This document shows, one piece after another, positions 47,650 through 59,300 of a stretch of DNA of 64,000 bases. The notes beneath the pieces are model-generated. The model had not been told where the DNA came from. It saw only the letters and a program-made list of their open reading frames with translations, and made no database searches. Origin of the DNA: Scedosporium boydii (lineage: Eukaryota > Ascomycota > Sordariomycetes > Microascales > Microascaceae); contig NJFT01000041.1 in the NCBI GenBank assembly GCA_002221725.1, positions 62,001 through 126,000 of the forward strand. The letters are read 5' to 3'. The translations under genes were made by a program, and so were the position numbers. Each line of letters starts with the position of its first letter. Position 1 is the stretch's first letter.

Positions 47650-49816
47650 CTTCAATGCTAGTAGAAAAGACTTCTCCCCTTCCTGTTTCGCAACGGTGGT
47701 GGATGTGGATTGTTATAAACACGCTATCGCGGAAGACAGGATCAACAGAGTCGAGGAACGAAGAAAATCGAAGGAGGTCAACTAAAATCTATTATCACTA
47801 ATTCTACGAAGCGGAAATACCGTGCATAAAACACTTGGGGCATAGCCATTTTGATGATATCACCAGGTGATTCATGTGCCTTGAGGGTAGTGTTGAGCAA
47901 CGAAGCCTTATAAGACGTGAGGCAAGACGACGGAAGAAAGCCGTCCGCTACTGTTTTAGGGAATGAGCAGCCTCCCATCTTAACTCGTGACCTGTGGCTA
48001 ATGAGGACATAGCTAGCACAATGTGGAAAGACAGGAAAAGTGGTGAACTTCCAAGGTAAGATCATTGACGAGCATAAGAAAACGGCATGTCGTCGATCAT
48101 TGTGCACATCATAACAACTAATGCGATGAATAGGGCCTGGTTCACTAGTCACGGACGGCCCCATCAGCATGATGAGGTGGAAAGCTGACGATGACGCAGA
48201 TCAGAGAGGCTTTATCGGGAGCACATGGTAGAGATATATCGGGCGAGATAGCCAGATCTCTTGGTCACGCCCGGATTGACCTGGGGGAAGAACGGCTTGA
48301 GAACGGTCCAGCTCGTTCGTCCTGAGGCGGCTGCGTAGGACCTCATCGCGCTCCGGGGAAAACTCGGATAGCTGTTAGACGGGGTAGAGTTCCACTGGCC
48401 CCAATTAGAGGAGATCGCAGAATGATAGTGCCGAGGACTAACAAGTCTGTTGCTGTGTCACGGATGCGCGTGAAGGAGAGCGGCAGAGTCTTCCTCCTCC
48501 CACACTCGCAGTAAAGCAAAGCAGTAGCCCTTTCACTCGCGTGGAGTGCTTGCAGTATGGGGTAAACCGGTCTACATATGCTGTGTAATGTGTAATCTCT
48601 TACACAGACAAAAATCACCCTATAACTTACACTAGAGGGGTTGGCGGATCTCGAAGCCGTCGGGGAAAGAACCCTGACATCCTGACCTGTCAGTTGCAGG
48701 CGTGTCGGAGAACCCCGCGGCCGTAGACGGGAAGCCAGCCCGATGGGAAGCCAAGAGAGAAGGCCGACGGGTAAGACAGCAAAAAGAAAGACACCAGGCG
48801 AGGCATTCGCATCTGTTAACCCCACCCCAAGCCGCCTCCCGGTTTAACGTCCTGCTGACATGAAATTTTTCTGTGGGGAGGGCGGGATGGAGCGAAGAGC
48901 TGGGAGAACAGACGATGCGGAACATCTTTGCAATATCCTTGCATTCCCAGCAGGCAGGGGGCCAATATCAAGTCGGCGCGAGATCATGGAAGGTAGAGGG
49001 ACGTAATACCGAGGGTGGCAGAAGCGGTGGGATTTCTACCTGTGACGGAGGTCCATCTAATCCAGCAGAGGTGAGAATTTAGCCATAGTGCGGCAGGTTA
49101 TGGCAGGCATCGGAAGATGGGTGAGTGGCGTTTACTACGGATAACCGGGAAGGGTAATCCTCGACGTGGGCCGTGGCCTAATTTTTAGAGAATTGGTGAT
49201 GGAATGTCGGATTCGGTCGATCTCGGTCGAGAGAACAGAGACGATGGAATCTGGAAGCTTGACGAGGTTGGGTTTGCTGTGGAGTTTGGAGATGTCCTGG
49301 AAGGGGAAGGAGTCCCTGGAGTTGCACAAAGTCAGTCAGAGTCAGGGTTGTTGTACCGCTGTACCGAGGTACCTTTGTAGCCAATTGGTGCATCGATTGA
49401 TTGGTTGGTGCAAGAAAATGTACTTCATACAGTGCAGATGAGAAAAGACTTTTCCATGAGACGCCGATATTGCCGCGGATTGCATTTGGTGTGCTGCTCC
49501 AGGCTAATGTTAGCACTATCGGGTGGGCTACTCTTGAGAAAATACAGTGCGAAGTCATGGCCACGACCGGACTGATTTGATGCTTCAATTATCCGATTCG
49601 CTGTTCTAATTTCCCCACATTGAATCTCACGGGGCGGCACAGGGTCTTGGTCCCTCAAACTAGCCCTAATCTTGCCCGCTGCAGCGCTGAAATGCACTGC
49701 GTGGCACTATTCCTCCCGCCTACACCTTACCCAGAATTGCCTATGGTTTCAGTGGTTATTAGCACGCTTTAGCGGTCCATTTATTCCCCAACTTGAGATA
49801 ATCATTAATTACAAAG

Positions 49817-49827
49817 GTACTTCGTAC
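49817..49827. repeat. GTACTTCGTAC motif copy
   Basis: Exact 11-mer in the 3.5-kb gene-free region. Confidence 0.8.
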
Positions 49828-49887
49828 ATTATGGAGCATCATCAATCCGCAGATGAAGTTCCTGGACGCCGGCCGCGATGTGCGGTT

Positions 49888-49904
49888 GATCAATTGAATT
49901 GATC
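49888..49904. repeat. 17-bp palindrome GATCAATTGAATTGATC
   Basis: Perfect 8-bp arms around a single G, followed within a few bases by another TTGATCAATGATC. It may be chance in AT-rich DNA or a dimer-binding site. Confidence 0.6.
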
Positions 49905-50936
49905 TTGATCAATGATCTTCCGTTTCTGGGTCTGGCTAACCCTCGAGAAGTTTAGGCTCTAAACTCAATCCCAGCTCCCACCCTCCAAGCTGAATTGATT
50001 TGAGGAATCAAAATTGCTTGGCTTCTAGTATTCGTTTCCCATTGATCATTGTGTGATTACCCTCCTGCAAATTCTTCATGTCTCTCGTCCCGATCCTCTC
50101 GGAATGGAGGTTATAGTTGGCTCTTGGTATGAGTGTTCTGATCACATATTGAAGGCTCAATCCCTGAGTTCGACTGATCAGACTTCATGTATGCGGCCTA
50201 GCTGGCTAGTCCTCTCATCTCCTCCCTCGTCCCTCCAAGTCGTCCCTCATGCCCAGGCTCCAAATCCTTCAATTCATACCATTGTTGGACCTTCATCCCC
50301 GACAGTCTGTCCCGTTGCCTCGCAAGTCTCGACGCTCGGTGTCACTCCGCCGATGCTGTAGACCAATGGTACTAGAGACCAGGTCTTGCTTTCTCTATAT
50401 CCACTCGTGCCGATTCCTCCTTGCTTTAACACTCTGCTCATCGGCCTCATTGCCGACTTTCCTTCCATCGATCCTAATTGACCTGCAATGTACCAGGTAC
50501 GGGGTAGAACGACTCCAATATCGAGCTCGTCTATCCTCCCCCACAACCCAATCTCTCCCAGCCTGGCGGCCTCGGCCCAACCTATCGGTCATGTACCTGC
50601 ATACAAGCTCTCTTAGCACCTTCTCCGCATCCCATATTGCCCTCCTTGTTGGTTGACGTGAATGTAGACTCATCCAATTGATCCCATTTGACGTCGGCTC
50701 CCTTCCCGAGCCCCAAAGGGAGGGAGGAGGACCCTCGCATCCTCCCATACTCATGCTCCCTCCGCTCCTCACTTACAAGCATTCTGCTCTTTACGGGAAC
50801 CCCGCTAGCCTTTTTGTTCCCAATTAGCCATTAACGCCAAAAGGAGGTAAACGAAAAAGTGCTCCGACATTTTACGAGTAGACACGAATTGGACTTTCCC
50901 AATGGCCGACCCTCTTGCCCTCCTCCTCGTCTGGAT

Positions 50937-50952
50937 CGGCTTATCAAAGCCG
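50937..50952 (+). promoter_or_regulatory. CGG-N10-CCG palindrome upstream of GMC gene
   Basis: CGGCTTATCAAAGCCG has 6-bp inverted arms with a TTATC (GATAA) core, 210 bp upstream of the ATG at 51162. Paired inverted CGG triplets are the standard site form for fungal Zn2Cys6 regulators; the regulator is unknown. Confidence 0.35.
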
Positions 50953-51161
50953 CCAACACTCTTTATTAGATCGTGGGCCATGGTGTCCTCCCGTGAGACT
51001 TATTAAATCTGCCATGCCCTCCCTCCCTCTCCCTCCGTCTTGAAAGAGCCCTGTCCCTTCTAGGTCCTCTAGCTTGCTTACCCGGACGGACACCTCAACA
51101 AGCGTTTTTACTAACCTTCAAGAGTCCGCAAGAGTGAGTCCAGTCACTTCAGGAGGGCATC

Positions 51162-53864
51162 ATGCAACTTTCGCGAGCCATCGCTGCCGCTGCCGTTGCG
51201 GCGGCTTCTTTCTGTTAGTCCATTTTCGTCCTGAAGGAGGAATGCAAACACTCCCGGGGAACCCCTAGGCCGTCTGAAAAAAAAAAGGTGGAAATAAAGA
51301 TCACTAACACGAGTGTTCCAGCTTCTGGCGCTCTCGCCGACGAGCGCGCTGGCGTCGCCTCCGCCACCAAGGCGACCCAGAAGCGCGCTCCCGCTGCCGA
51401 GCCGCAGCGGCGCCCTTTCTGGCCACGCCCACCTCAGTGGGATGATCACGACGATGACGAGCCAGACTGGGACTGGGGCTTCGGTGGTGATGATGACGAT
51501 GACGACGATGACGAAGTCGACTGGTCTGATTGGGCCAGGAGGAATCGCCGTCCCGCTCAGCCCCCTGCCGATGTTGATCGGCCTGTAGCCGGCTCGGAGG
51601 ACCCCGACAAGCCCACTCCTACCGAGTCTGCTGCCCCTGAAGAGCCCGAGCCTCCAGCGGAGGAGGAGGAGACGCCTGAGCCTCCTGAGGAGACTGCTGC
51701 CCCCGAGGAGCCCGAGGAAGGGGAGCCTGAAGAAGGAGAGCCCGAGGAGTCCGAAAACCCTCCTAATGATCCCTCAGCCACGGAGTGCGTCCCCGTCGGT
51801 GAGGATGATACCTGGGATTACGTCGTCATTGGCGCTGGTGCTGGTGGTATCCCCGTCGCTGACCGCCTGAGCGAGGCCGGCCACAAGGTCCTTCTTCTCG
51901 AGAAGGGCCCCGTCTCCACGGCTAGGTGGGGTGGCAGCTTGAAGCCCGACTGGCTTGAGGGTGAGGATCTCACCCGTTTCGACGTCCCCGGTCTCTGCAA
52001 CCAGATCTGGCACGATTCTACCGGTATTGTTTGCAGCGATATGGATCAGTTCGCGGGATGTATCCTTGGTGGAGGTACGGCCATCAACGCCGGCCTCTGG
52101 TGGAGGGTAAGCATAATCTTTTTTTTCCCTCTCGGATGATCTTACCGGTTTCGTGCTTTGCAGTTTAACTAATTAAATTCTCCGAATAGCCTCACCCTCT
52201 TGACTGGGACGACAACTTCCCCGAGGGCTGGCACGCCAAGGATGTTGAGGCCGCCACCAACCGCGTCTTCACCCGTATCCCCGGCACCACCCACCCGTCC
52301 ATGGACGGCATCCTCTATCAAGACGAGGGCTTCAACGTCCTCGCCGACGGCCTCGCCGCCGCCGGATGGACCCGTCTGGAGAACCCCAACGCCCAGAACG
52401 ACAAGAAGAACCACACCTTCGGCCACACCACCTTCATGTTCTCCAACGGCGAGCGCGGAGGTCCCCTCGCCACCTATCTCGTCACTGCCAGCCGCCGCGA
52501 CAACTTCCAGCTCTGGACCGACACCTCCGTCAGGCGTCTCGTTCGTGACGGAAGCCGCGTCACCGGTATCGAGCTGGAGTGCAACGGTGCTACCGGCCAC
52601 TCTGGTATCATCAAGGTTGCCGACTCTGGTCGCGTTGTTCTCTCAGCTGGTACTTTCGGTACCGCCAAGGTCCTCATGAGGAGCGGTATCGGCCCTCGTG
52701 ACCAACTTCAGGTCGTCCAGAAGTCCGCCCTCGACAATGAGACTATGATTGCTGAGGCCGACTGGCTCGAGCTCCCCGTGGGTGAGAACCTCATCGACCA
52801 TCTCAACACCGACGTCGTCGTTGAGCACCCTAATGTCTATCAATACAACTATACTGCCGCTTGGGCGACGCCCGATGAGAACGACGTTCAGCTGTACCTC
52901 CGTGACCGCTCTGGTATCCTCGCTGCTGCCGCTCCCAACATCGGTCCTATGATCTGGGACGAGATTGAGGTTAGCGATGGCACTACCCGTCAGCTCCAGT
53001 GGACTTGCCGTATGGAGGGTTCCTTGGACTACTTTGGCAACCGTAAGTTTTTTTTATTCGTCCTATCCCCCAGGAATTGAGACGAAAACAGTTCGATGCT
53101 AACATAACGATTTTCCCTAGACACTATCACCATGAGCATGTACCTCGGCCGTGGTGTCGTCTCTCGTGGTCGCATGGGTCTCACCCCTGCCTTGACTTCC
53201 CGTGTCATGACCCTTCCTTACCTCAGGGGTGACGCAGGTGATCGCGAGGCCATCGTCAAGGCTCTCGACAACATCCGAAACTCTCTCCAGGATGTGGACG
53301 GCCTCAACTTCCTCTCGCCTGCTGACAACATCACCTCTGATCAATATGTCAAGGATGTAAGTTTTTTTCCCCTCTCTCTTTTTCTAACTGTCTTGCCCAT
53401 GACCCGATTTCTATGAGCAAAAACCTCGACCTCTTTGCTGACTTTTTCACCTTTTTCCGCAGATGCCCGTTACCGTCAGCCGCCGATCCAATCACTGGAT
53501 GGGTACCGCCAAGATGGGCACGGACGACGGCCGCAAAGAAGAGGGTACCGCCGTCGTCGACACCAACACCAAGGTCTACGGTATCGACAACCTCTTCGTC
53601 GTCGATGCCTCCATCTTCCCCGGCATGGTCACCGGCAACCCCTCCGCCATGATTGTCATCGCTGCCGAGCGTGCCGCCGAGAAGATCCTCGCCCTCCCCG
53701 CTGGTGGCGAGGAGGAGGAGGCTCCTGCCAAGGAGGAACCTCCGGCCGAGGAAGAGGAACCTCCGGCCGAGGAAGAGGAACCTCCGGCCGAGGAAGAGGA
53801 ACCTCCGGCCGAGGAAGAGGAACCTCCGGCTGAGGAAGAGGGTGATGATGAGTGCAGCGAGTGA
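51162..53864 (+). CDS. CDH-like GMC oxidoreductase with acidic extensions
   Basis: Secreted FAD-dependent GMC enzyme most like the dehydrogenase domain of cellobiose dehydrogenase. Exons 51162-51213, 51322-52106, 52190-53042, 53121-53356 and 53463-53864 give 775 residues. After a signal peptide (MQLSRAIAAAAVAAASF) comes a low-complexity region to about residue 180 with Asp runs and Pro/Glu repeats, in place of the CDH heme domain. The flavin fold starts WDYVVIGAGAGGIPVADRLS; FAGCILGGGTAINAGLWWRP is the second GMC signature. The catalytic His is in RRSNHWMGTAKMGTD and the partner Asn in GMVTGNPSAMI, the His/Asn pair of CDH rather than the His/His of many GMC oxidases. Five EPPAEEE repeats follow. 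It could feed electrons or H2O2 to the nearby AA9 enzymes; this is inferred. Confidence 0.88.
53736..53840 (+). repeat. Five 21-bp tandem repeats encoding EPPAEEE
   Basis: Units start at 53736, 53757, 53778, 53799 and 53820. Four are identical and the last differs by one silent base (GCC to GCT). The near identity at DNA level points to recent slippage or unequal exchange. Confidence 0.95.
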
Positions 53865-54249
53865 TTGGTGCTGAAAAAATCATCCCCTTTTGTTTTTCTT
53901 TTCATTTTTCCCTTTCCCTTTTAGTATTGTCATGACTCTCTCCGTTTGACCATGTGCTCGGATCCAATGACAAGACAATTTTCCGCCTCGTTTGTACCGG
54001 ATTGGTTTCTCTGTATATATAGCACCTCGCAGAAAACCATTACCTGCTCATTGTACATAATTTCTAAATATTTGGAAGCTTGTCAGATATCCATTCTGTT
54101 ATTTTCGTGAAACAAACTCGATTCTGCTCCAGCAAACATGAAGCAAAAAAGTAAACGGCAAGAAGAGAAAAGCACAATATCCCTCCATAAACTCCCCATC
54201 ATTCCTATTCGTTAGACAAAATTGGAAAACGAGATAACAAAAACCCAAT
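53865..54249. other. Intergenic region, GMC / SRAP (convergent)
   Basis: 385 bp of 3' flanking DNA, T-rich after the GMC stop and AT-rich near 54050-54080. Nothing else seen. Confidence 0.6.
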
Positions 54250-55662
54250 TCAAGAAGTTTTGGTGAAAAACTTCGTAATCTTCCCGGGTCCCGCTTGACT
54301 CTCACTCTTCTTCGTCGGACTTCCCTTACGGTTACTCGTCGCACTGATCTTGGTCTTCCGCGGCGATTCCTTGACGGAAACCTTGGCTGGAGGTGCCACA
54401 GCAGGCGACGCCGGGGAAGCCTCCCTCTTGTGGGCCGTAGCCTGCGCATCTTTCTTCACCTCGTCACTTTGGGATGTGCTGGAGGCTTCCTTCTTCACTT
54501 GGGTTCCTTCCTCTTTCTTCGTCCCGGCCTTGGCGAAGAAATTGGCAATATTGCCTTTATTCTCCTTGCTGGACACGGGAATCACGAAACTCGGTGAATC
54601 GTTGCCAACCTTGCCGACCTCCTTGGGAACGGGGTAGACTTCGAGTTCGGCGGTAGTGGGTCGGAGTGCATCTTGCAGCTCTCGCGTCCAGGTGCATCGT
54701 GATGGGTCGAGCCAGGCCTTTAGTTCTGGGGAGCCGGGCTCAAGGATGGCGGGCATCCGGTCGTGGATGAATCGGACTGCTGGGTTGGCGTCAACGGTGA
54801 TGATTGTATAAGTGTATACTTTTTCTCCAGAGTCTAGAAGCATGTTAGTCCCACTGCTCCCTCGGTTTTTGTAAACCTGAAAGGTAGAAGAAAGTAAAGA
54901 TTCACGCGTACCTTCATAGGTGACACAGTCCCAAAGACCCGCAAATAACATCGGTCCGCCGTCTTTCCGCTTAATGTAATGCGGTATCTTCTCCTTCGGT
55001 CCCACCTTGAGCCACTCGTAAAATCCATCGGCCACAACAACGCACCGCTTCCGCATCTTCATCGTAGTCCACATCCCTCCAGGTCGGCTGAGAGAGTCGG
55101 AGCGGCAATTAATAGTCTTCATGACGGAGGCGTAGCCAGGGTTACGCTTCGTCCAGAAAGGAATGAGGCCCCAGCGCATCGCCTGAAGCTTGTACCTTGA
55201 GCTGTCGTGGGCAGGCTTCGTTGGTGAGGAAAAGGAAGGAGTTTTCTTCGTTTTCTTGGGAGTACCATGTTCGGTTTCCGCGCCGACATCAACCCAATCA
55301 TGGTCTTCACTCTCCTGTTCAGTCTCAGCCGGGGCTACCGCGGCCTCTCGGTTTTCGGAGGGCTCCGCGTCTTTCGACGCTTCCGGCTCGGCTCCGTCAG
55401 ATGACCCACCAGGCCGGGCTCCGCGGTCAGGAACATCAGCTCGGTACACCATGCCATAGCTACCGGGCGCGAAGTTGTATGACTGGCGAGGAGAGTCATC
55501 GCCATCATCTCCGGGAGCATCCCAAACGGGCATGTCCCTATCCTCGAGATACCTGCGGTACTGCGAGGGCCGCTGTTGGCGGGGACAGACAGTGTTAACG
55601 AGTGTGCATCACAGGGTAGTTGAGGTGGGTCATACCATAGCAAGTGCGTATCTTCCACACAT
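54250..55662 (-). CDS. SRAP-domain protein (HMCES/YedK family)
   Basis: SRAP proteins shield abasic sites in single-stranded DNA by forming a thiazolidine crosslink through their second residue, Cys2. Exons 55636-55662, 54912-55572 and 54250-54833 give 423 residues. Cys2 is in MCGRYALAM, immediately followed by the first intron. Other family blocks are YNFAPGSYGMVYR, MRWGLIPFWTKR, INCRSDSL, RCVVVADGFYEW, FAGLWD and IHDRMPAIL (His of the active site). Between the APG and MRWGLIP blocks there is an insertion of about 95 residues, acidic and Ser-rich. The C-terminal 120 residues are basic and disordered with two PCNA-box-like motifs, GNIANFF and GKITKFF. It lies downstream of RPC1 on the same strand, 660 bp away. 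Confidence 0.92.
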
Positions 55663-56321
55663 TTTGGTGGTCGATAAATGGGCTTAAATGGTACCTTGAT
55701 GATATCCTATACTGCTTTTAATATATGAGGTGCCTTTCAAAAACTGTTGTAAACTTTAGGGACACTCTTGGAATGATGAATTCACAGAGGTCGAATCGTC
55801 GTGAATACCGAGTCGAGGCAGCTGGGCCCAAAACGGCAACGGGGGTGGGTTGATAAGTAATCGCCTCCGACAAATTCGGGGTTGAAACAGCAGCGACAAA
55901 TAAAGTACATATACAATTGCAACAGACGTTCATCTGACGTAGCTCTGAGCTCTCCGAAGGAAGGTTCAACGTACGAAGTACGAATTATGTCGACATCGAC
56001 AATGATAATGTGACAGTGATCAATTCACTATACTAGGTAGGCAGCAGCGGTGCCTGCCTGAGAGCACAATGGATCACAGACTGACTTGCCCAGACCAGTC
56101 ATGCTGGCCCGTTGAGAGGCTCTCGCATGCTCACTCTAAATACGCCTCTGCAGAATGAGTGAGAGAGCTGAAAACTTTGAATTGACATTTTATCGCTATG
56201 TACTGTATCACTGTAAACCTATGCCTCCGATTTTCCTGCCTCATTACTAGTACAAATGTTGGCCGCCTGTTTGCAGTTGCTTCTGGCGCCGAAGCGAGAA
56301 CCTCCCCACAAGACTCTTACA
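55663..56321. other. Intergenic region, RPC1 3' end / SRAP promoter
   Basis: About 660 bp. Contains GTACGAAGTAC (55971-55981). Sequence otherwise AT-balanced, with no gene seen. Confidence 0.6.
55971..55981. repeat. GTACGAAGTAC motif copy
   Basis: Exact 11-mer about 310 bp upstream of the SRAP gene start. Confidence 0.8.
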
Positions 56322-59300
56322 CTACACGAAAAGCTCTCGTTTCCGCAGCCGTCGCTTCTCAGCGGTCTCCTTAGCCCATGCGTCCTCGAACAACGTAGGC
56401 CTCATCTCCGTATCACTATCCTTGAGCGCAAGCCTTCGAACCACCTGGAAAGCCCCGGTGCCGATGGACATCGTCTGCCCCATAATGATGCACTCACTGA
56501 CACCCTCGATCTGGTCCGCCTTCATGCCCGCGGCCGCTTCGAACAAATGATCGGGCGTCTTCTCGAACGACGCGAGCTGCAGCACGCTATCACGCGTCTT
56601 GGACAGACCGAAACGCGTGATACCGTACACCTCTCCCTTGTACGTCATGACGTCGGCGAGCAACTCCATGTGTCGGGGATCGATGTTCATTTCTTTCATG
56701 ACGGAGCCGATTTCCACAGCGATTGATGCTCGGGCCGCCTCGATACCGAGGACATCCTTGTTCTCCATGACGTTGTTAGTTCTAGCCTTGGTGCCGAGCA
56801 CACCTTCGGTCGTCATACACGCCTTGAAGCCGTAACCTTCAACGAAAACCTCGTGAATGCCGTTTGCATCTGTCTGGATAATGGCACGAGAAGCGTCGGG
56901 GTAGCCGGAAATAGCGACCGCCGGAAGTGCACGTCGCAAGAAGCCTGCCCGGAGCACCATGTCGCCGACTTCATCATTGGCGGAGGCCCGCGTTCGTGCC
57001 GCGGTTCGTTTCGGCACGTCCACGTCGGTTCGAAGCCGGATCTGGATAGAGGCAGGGCCAAGTACCGATATGTCATCCGCCGTAACCTTGAGTTTTCTGT
57101 TGCTGCATATGGCCCGGGCAATATCTGCTGTAGACATGCCCAGGTGCGCAGCTTCGAGCGCCTGCAGATCCAGGTGCAAGATGACACTGCCGTAGTCCGC
57201 CCGGTATTCGTCTTCAATCGCTTCGAGAATGTCGGAGATGTACGTCTTTTCAATCCTTCCCTTAACCACACGCGCGGCCTCGATTTGCTTGTTATTCTCA
57301 AGGGGACACGTAATGACCGGAGTACTAATCGTCTTTGACGCGTTGATAATCTCCTTGATACGGGGGACACCCTGCGTGATGCTCATGCCGGCGACACCAG
57401 CAAAATGGAACGTCTTAAGAGTCATCTGGGTTCCGGGCTCACCAATCGAATGGGCGCCTACCGCACCGACAGCGTGGCCGGGCTCCACAAGGGCTTTCTT
57501 GTTCTTTTCCAAACAGAGCTTGATGAATTTCCGCAGGGTCGTCGGCGTAACTTTTGCCACCTGCTCAACCTGGCCCTCCCGCAGTTTGTCTGAGGATCTT
57601 TGAAACTCATCCAGGCCAGCTGCCCTCCTGACCTTCCTCAGTTTCTCCACGCGTTTGTTCACATAGTTTTCCACAGTGCGCAAGAAAAACCTGGCACCTT
57701 CATGCTCGTCGATGCCCATATCAGTTGAATCATCATACGAGAGCTTCTCATTCAGTAAGCCAATGCGGGGGTATCGCTTGCGCTCCTGGTCAAGCATAGA
57801 GTCACAGAATTGCGTAATCTCATGGGGAAGCATGGGCGCCTCCGAGTTGTCCCAAGTAAGGTTTTCTGCGTGGGTCCATGTCCGGTCAAAATGCACTGGC
57901 ACGGCGCTGCCCTCCATGTCGACAGGATCGAGTTTGTCGGCGCCGAACTGGAACTGGACGATATTACCGCCCGAAGTTCTAACGGTATCGTCGTATTCCA
58001 TCGAAAGATCCTCCAGTGACTTCATAAGACGTCGTGACATGTAACCAGTTTCGGCCGTCTTCACGGCAGTATCAACCAAACCTTCTCTTCCGGACATGGC
58101 GTGGAAGATGAACTCGGTCGGTACGAGACCCGAATAGAAGCTGTTTCTGACGAAACCCTTCGAGGGCGGCTGCCTAGCATTCTTGGGGAAGTGGGGAAGA
58201 GTGCGGTCCTGGAAGCCATCAGAGACACGCTCGCCACCGATAATCTGCTGTCCGACGAGCGCCACCATCTGTGCGACGTTGATTTCGGATCCCTTGGATC
58301 CCGACTTAGCCATGATGAGCGGGGCGTTGTTGCGACTAAGTGTGTTAATGCAGATTTTACCGGCTTGCTGACGAACGCGGTTGAGAATTCCGGAAATAGC
58401 GTTCTCCAACGTCTGCTCCATCGTGCATCCGGTAGCCTTCTGTAATTTTCCGTTCTTAAATGTCTCAATCAATTCATCGCACTCGTGGTATGCCTCCTTG
58501 ACGAGTTGACTCTTCTCTTGGTTCAGCTCCATCGTAGGGAAAACATCTCCGATCCCGATGGTGAAGCCGCGGTTGGTAAGATGCCTAGCGCAAAGCCTCG
58601 CCAGGCGGTTCATCGCTCCGACCGCGGCATCGGGGCCGTAATCTCGCAAAATGACATAGAAGATCGAGTCCTTCTTACCACCACCGACAGTAGATTTGTC
58701 CATCAAGCCGCACATGACTTCTGAGTTTCTGATCACGAGCCATCCATCATTGGGATCCATGTCGGGACACTGTCCGGCAAGCGAGGAATAGTCTCGACAC
58801 TTTGCGTCGAGATTTACTAGGACTGGAGATGATTTGTTGGGCCTCATGAGCACATTGAATACCTGCTTTCCCGTCCACATCATCTGGGGTTTGATGATGG
58901 CCGGAGGCGGCAGTTCCAGGTGGGTTTGGCCGTCGAGCATGTGCATGCATACGTAGGTGAATGTCTTGCGGTCAAAGAAGCGATCTTTGCTGCTAATGAG
59001 ATATGCCGCGGTAATGAAATCTTGGGTAGCCGCAATAATGGGCTCGCCGTTCTTGGGGGTTGCAAGGTTATGCTTGACCCCCATCAGGTTGATCGCTTCG
59101 GCTCGCGCCTCTTCCGTCTGGGGAACGTGTAGGTTCATCTCGTCGCCATCAAAATCGGCATTGTAGGGAGTGCACACACACTCGTTGAGGCGGAAAGTCC
59201 TCCAGGGCCGCACCTTGACCAAGTGGCTCATTATACTCAACTTGTGCAAGGACGGCTGCCGGTTGAACAAGACTACATCCCCATCTTCCAAGTGGCGCTC

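Larger units (their letters stand above)
47650..51161. other. Largest gene-free region of the window
   Basis: About 3.5 kb of divergent upstream DNA between the second AA9 gene and the GMC gene. Contains GTACTTCGTAC (49817-49827), a 17-bp palindrome (49888-49904), a CGG-N10-CCG palindrome (50937-50952) and pyrimidine-rich leader sequence near 51000. Frames up to 160 codons (48343-48825, 49178-49588) show no conserved features. Confidence 0.6.

Noticed and set aside
48343..48825. 160-codon minus-strand frame in the gene-free region
   Set aside because: Composition looks random and no homology is recognised.
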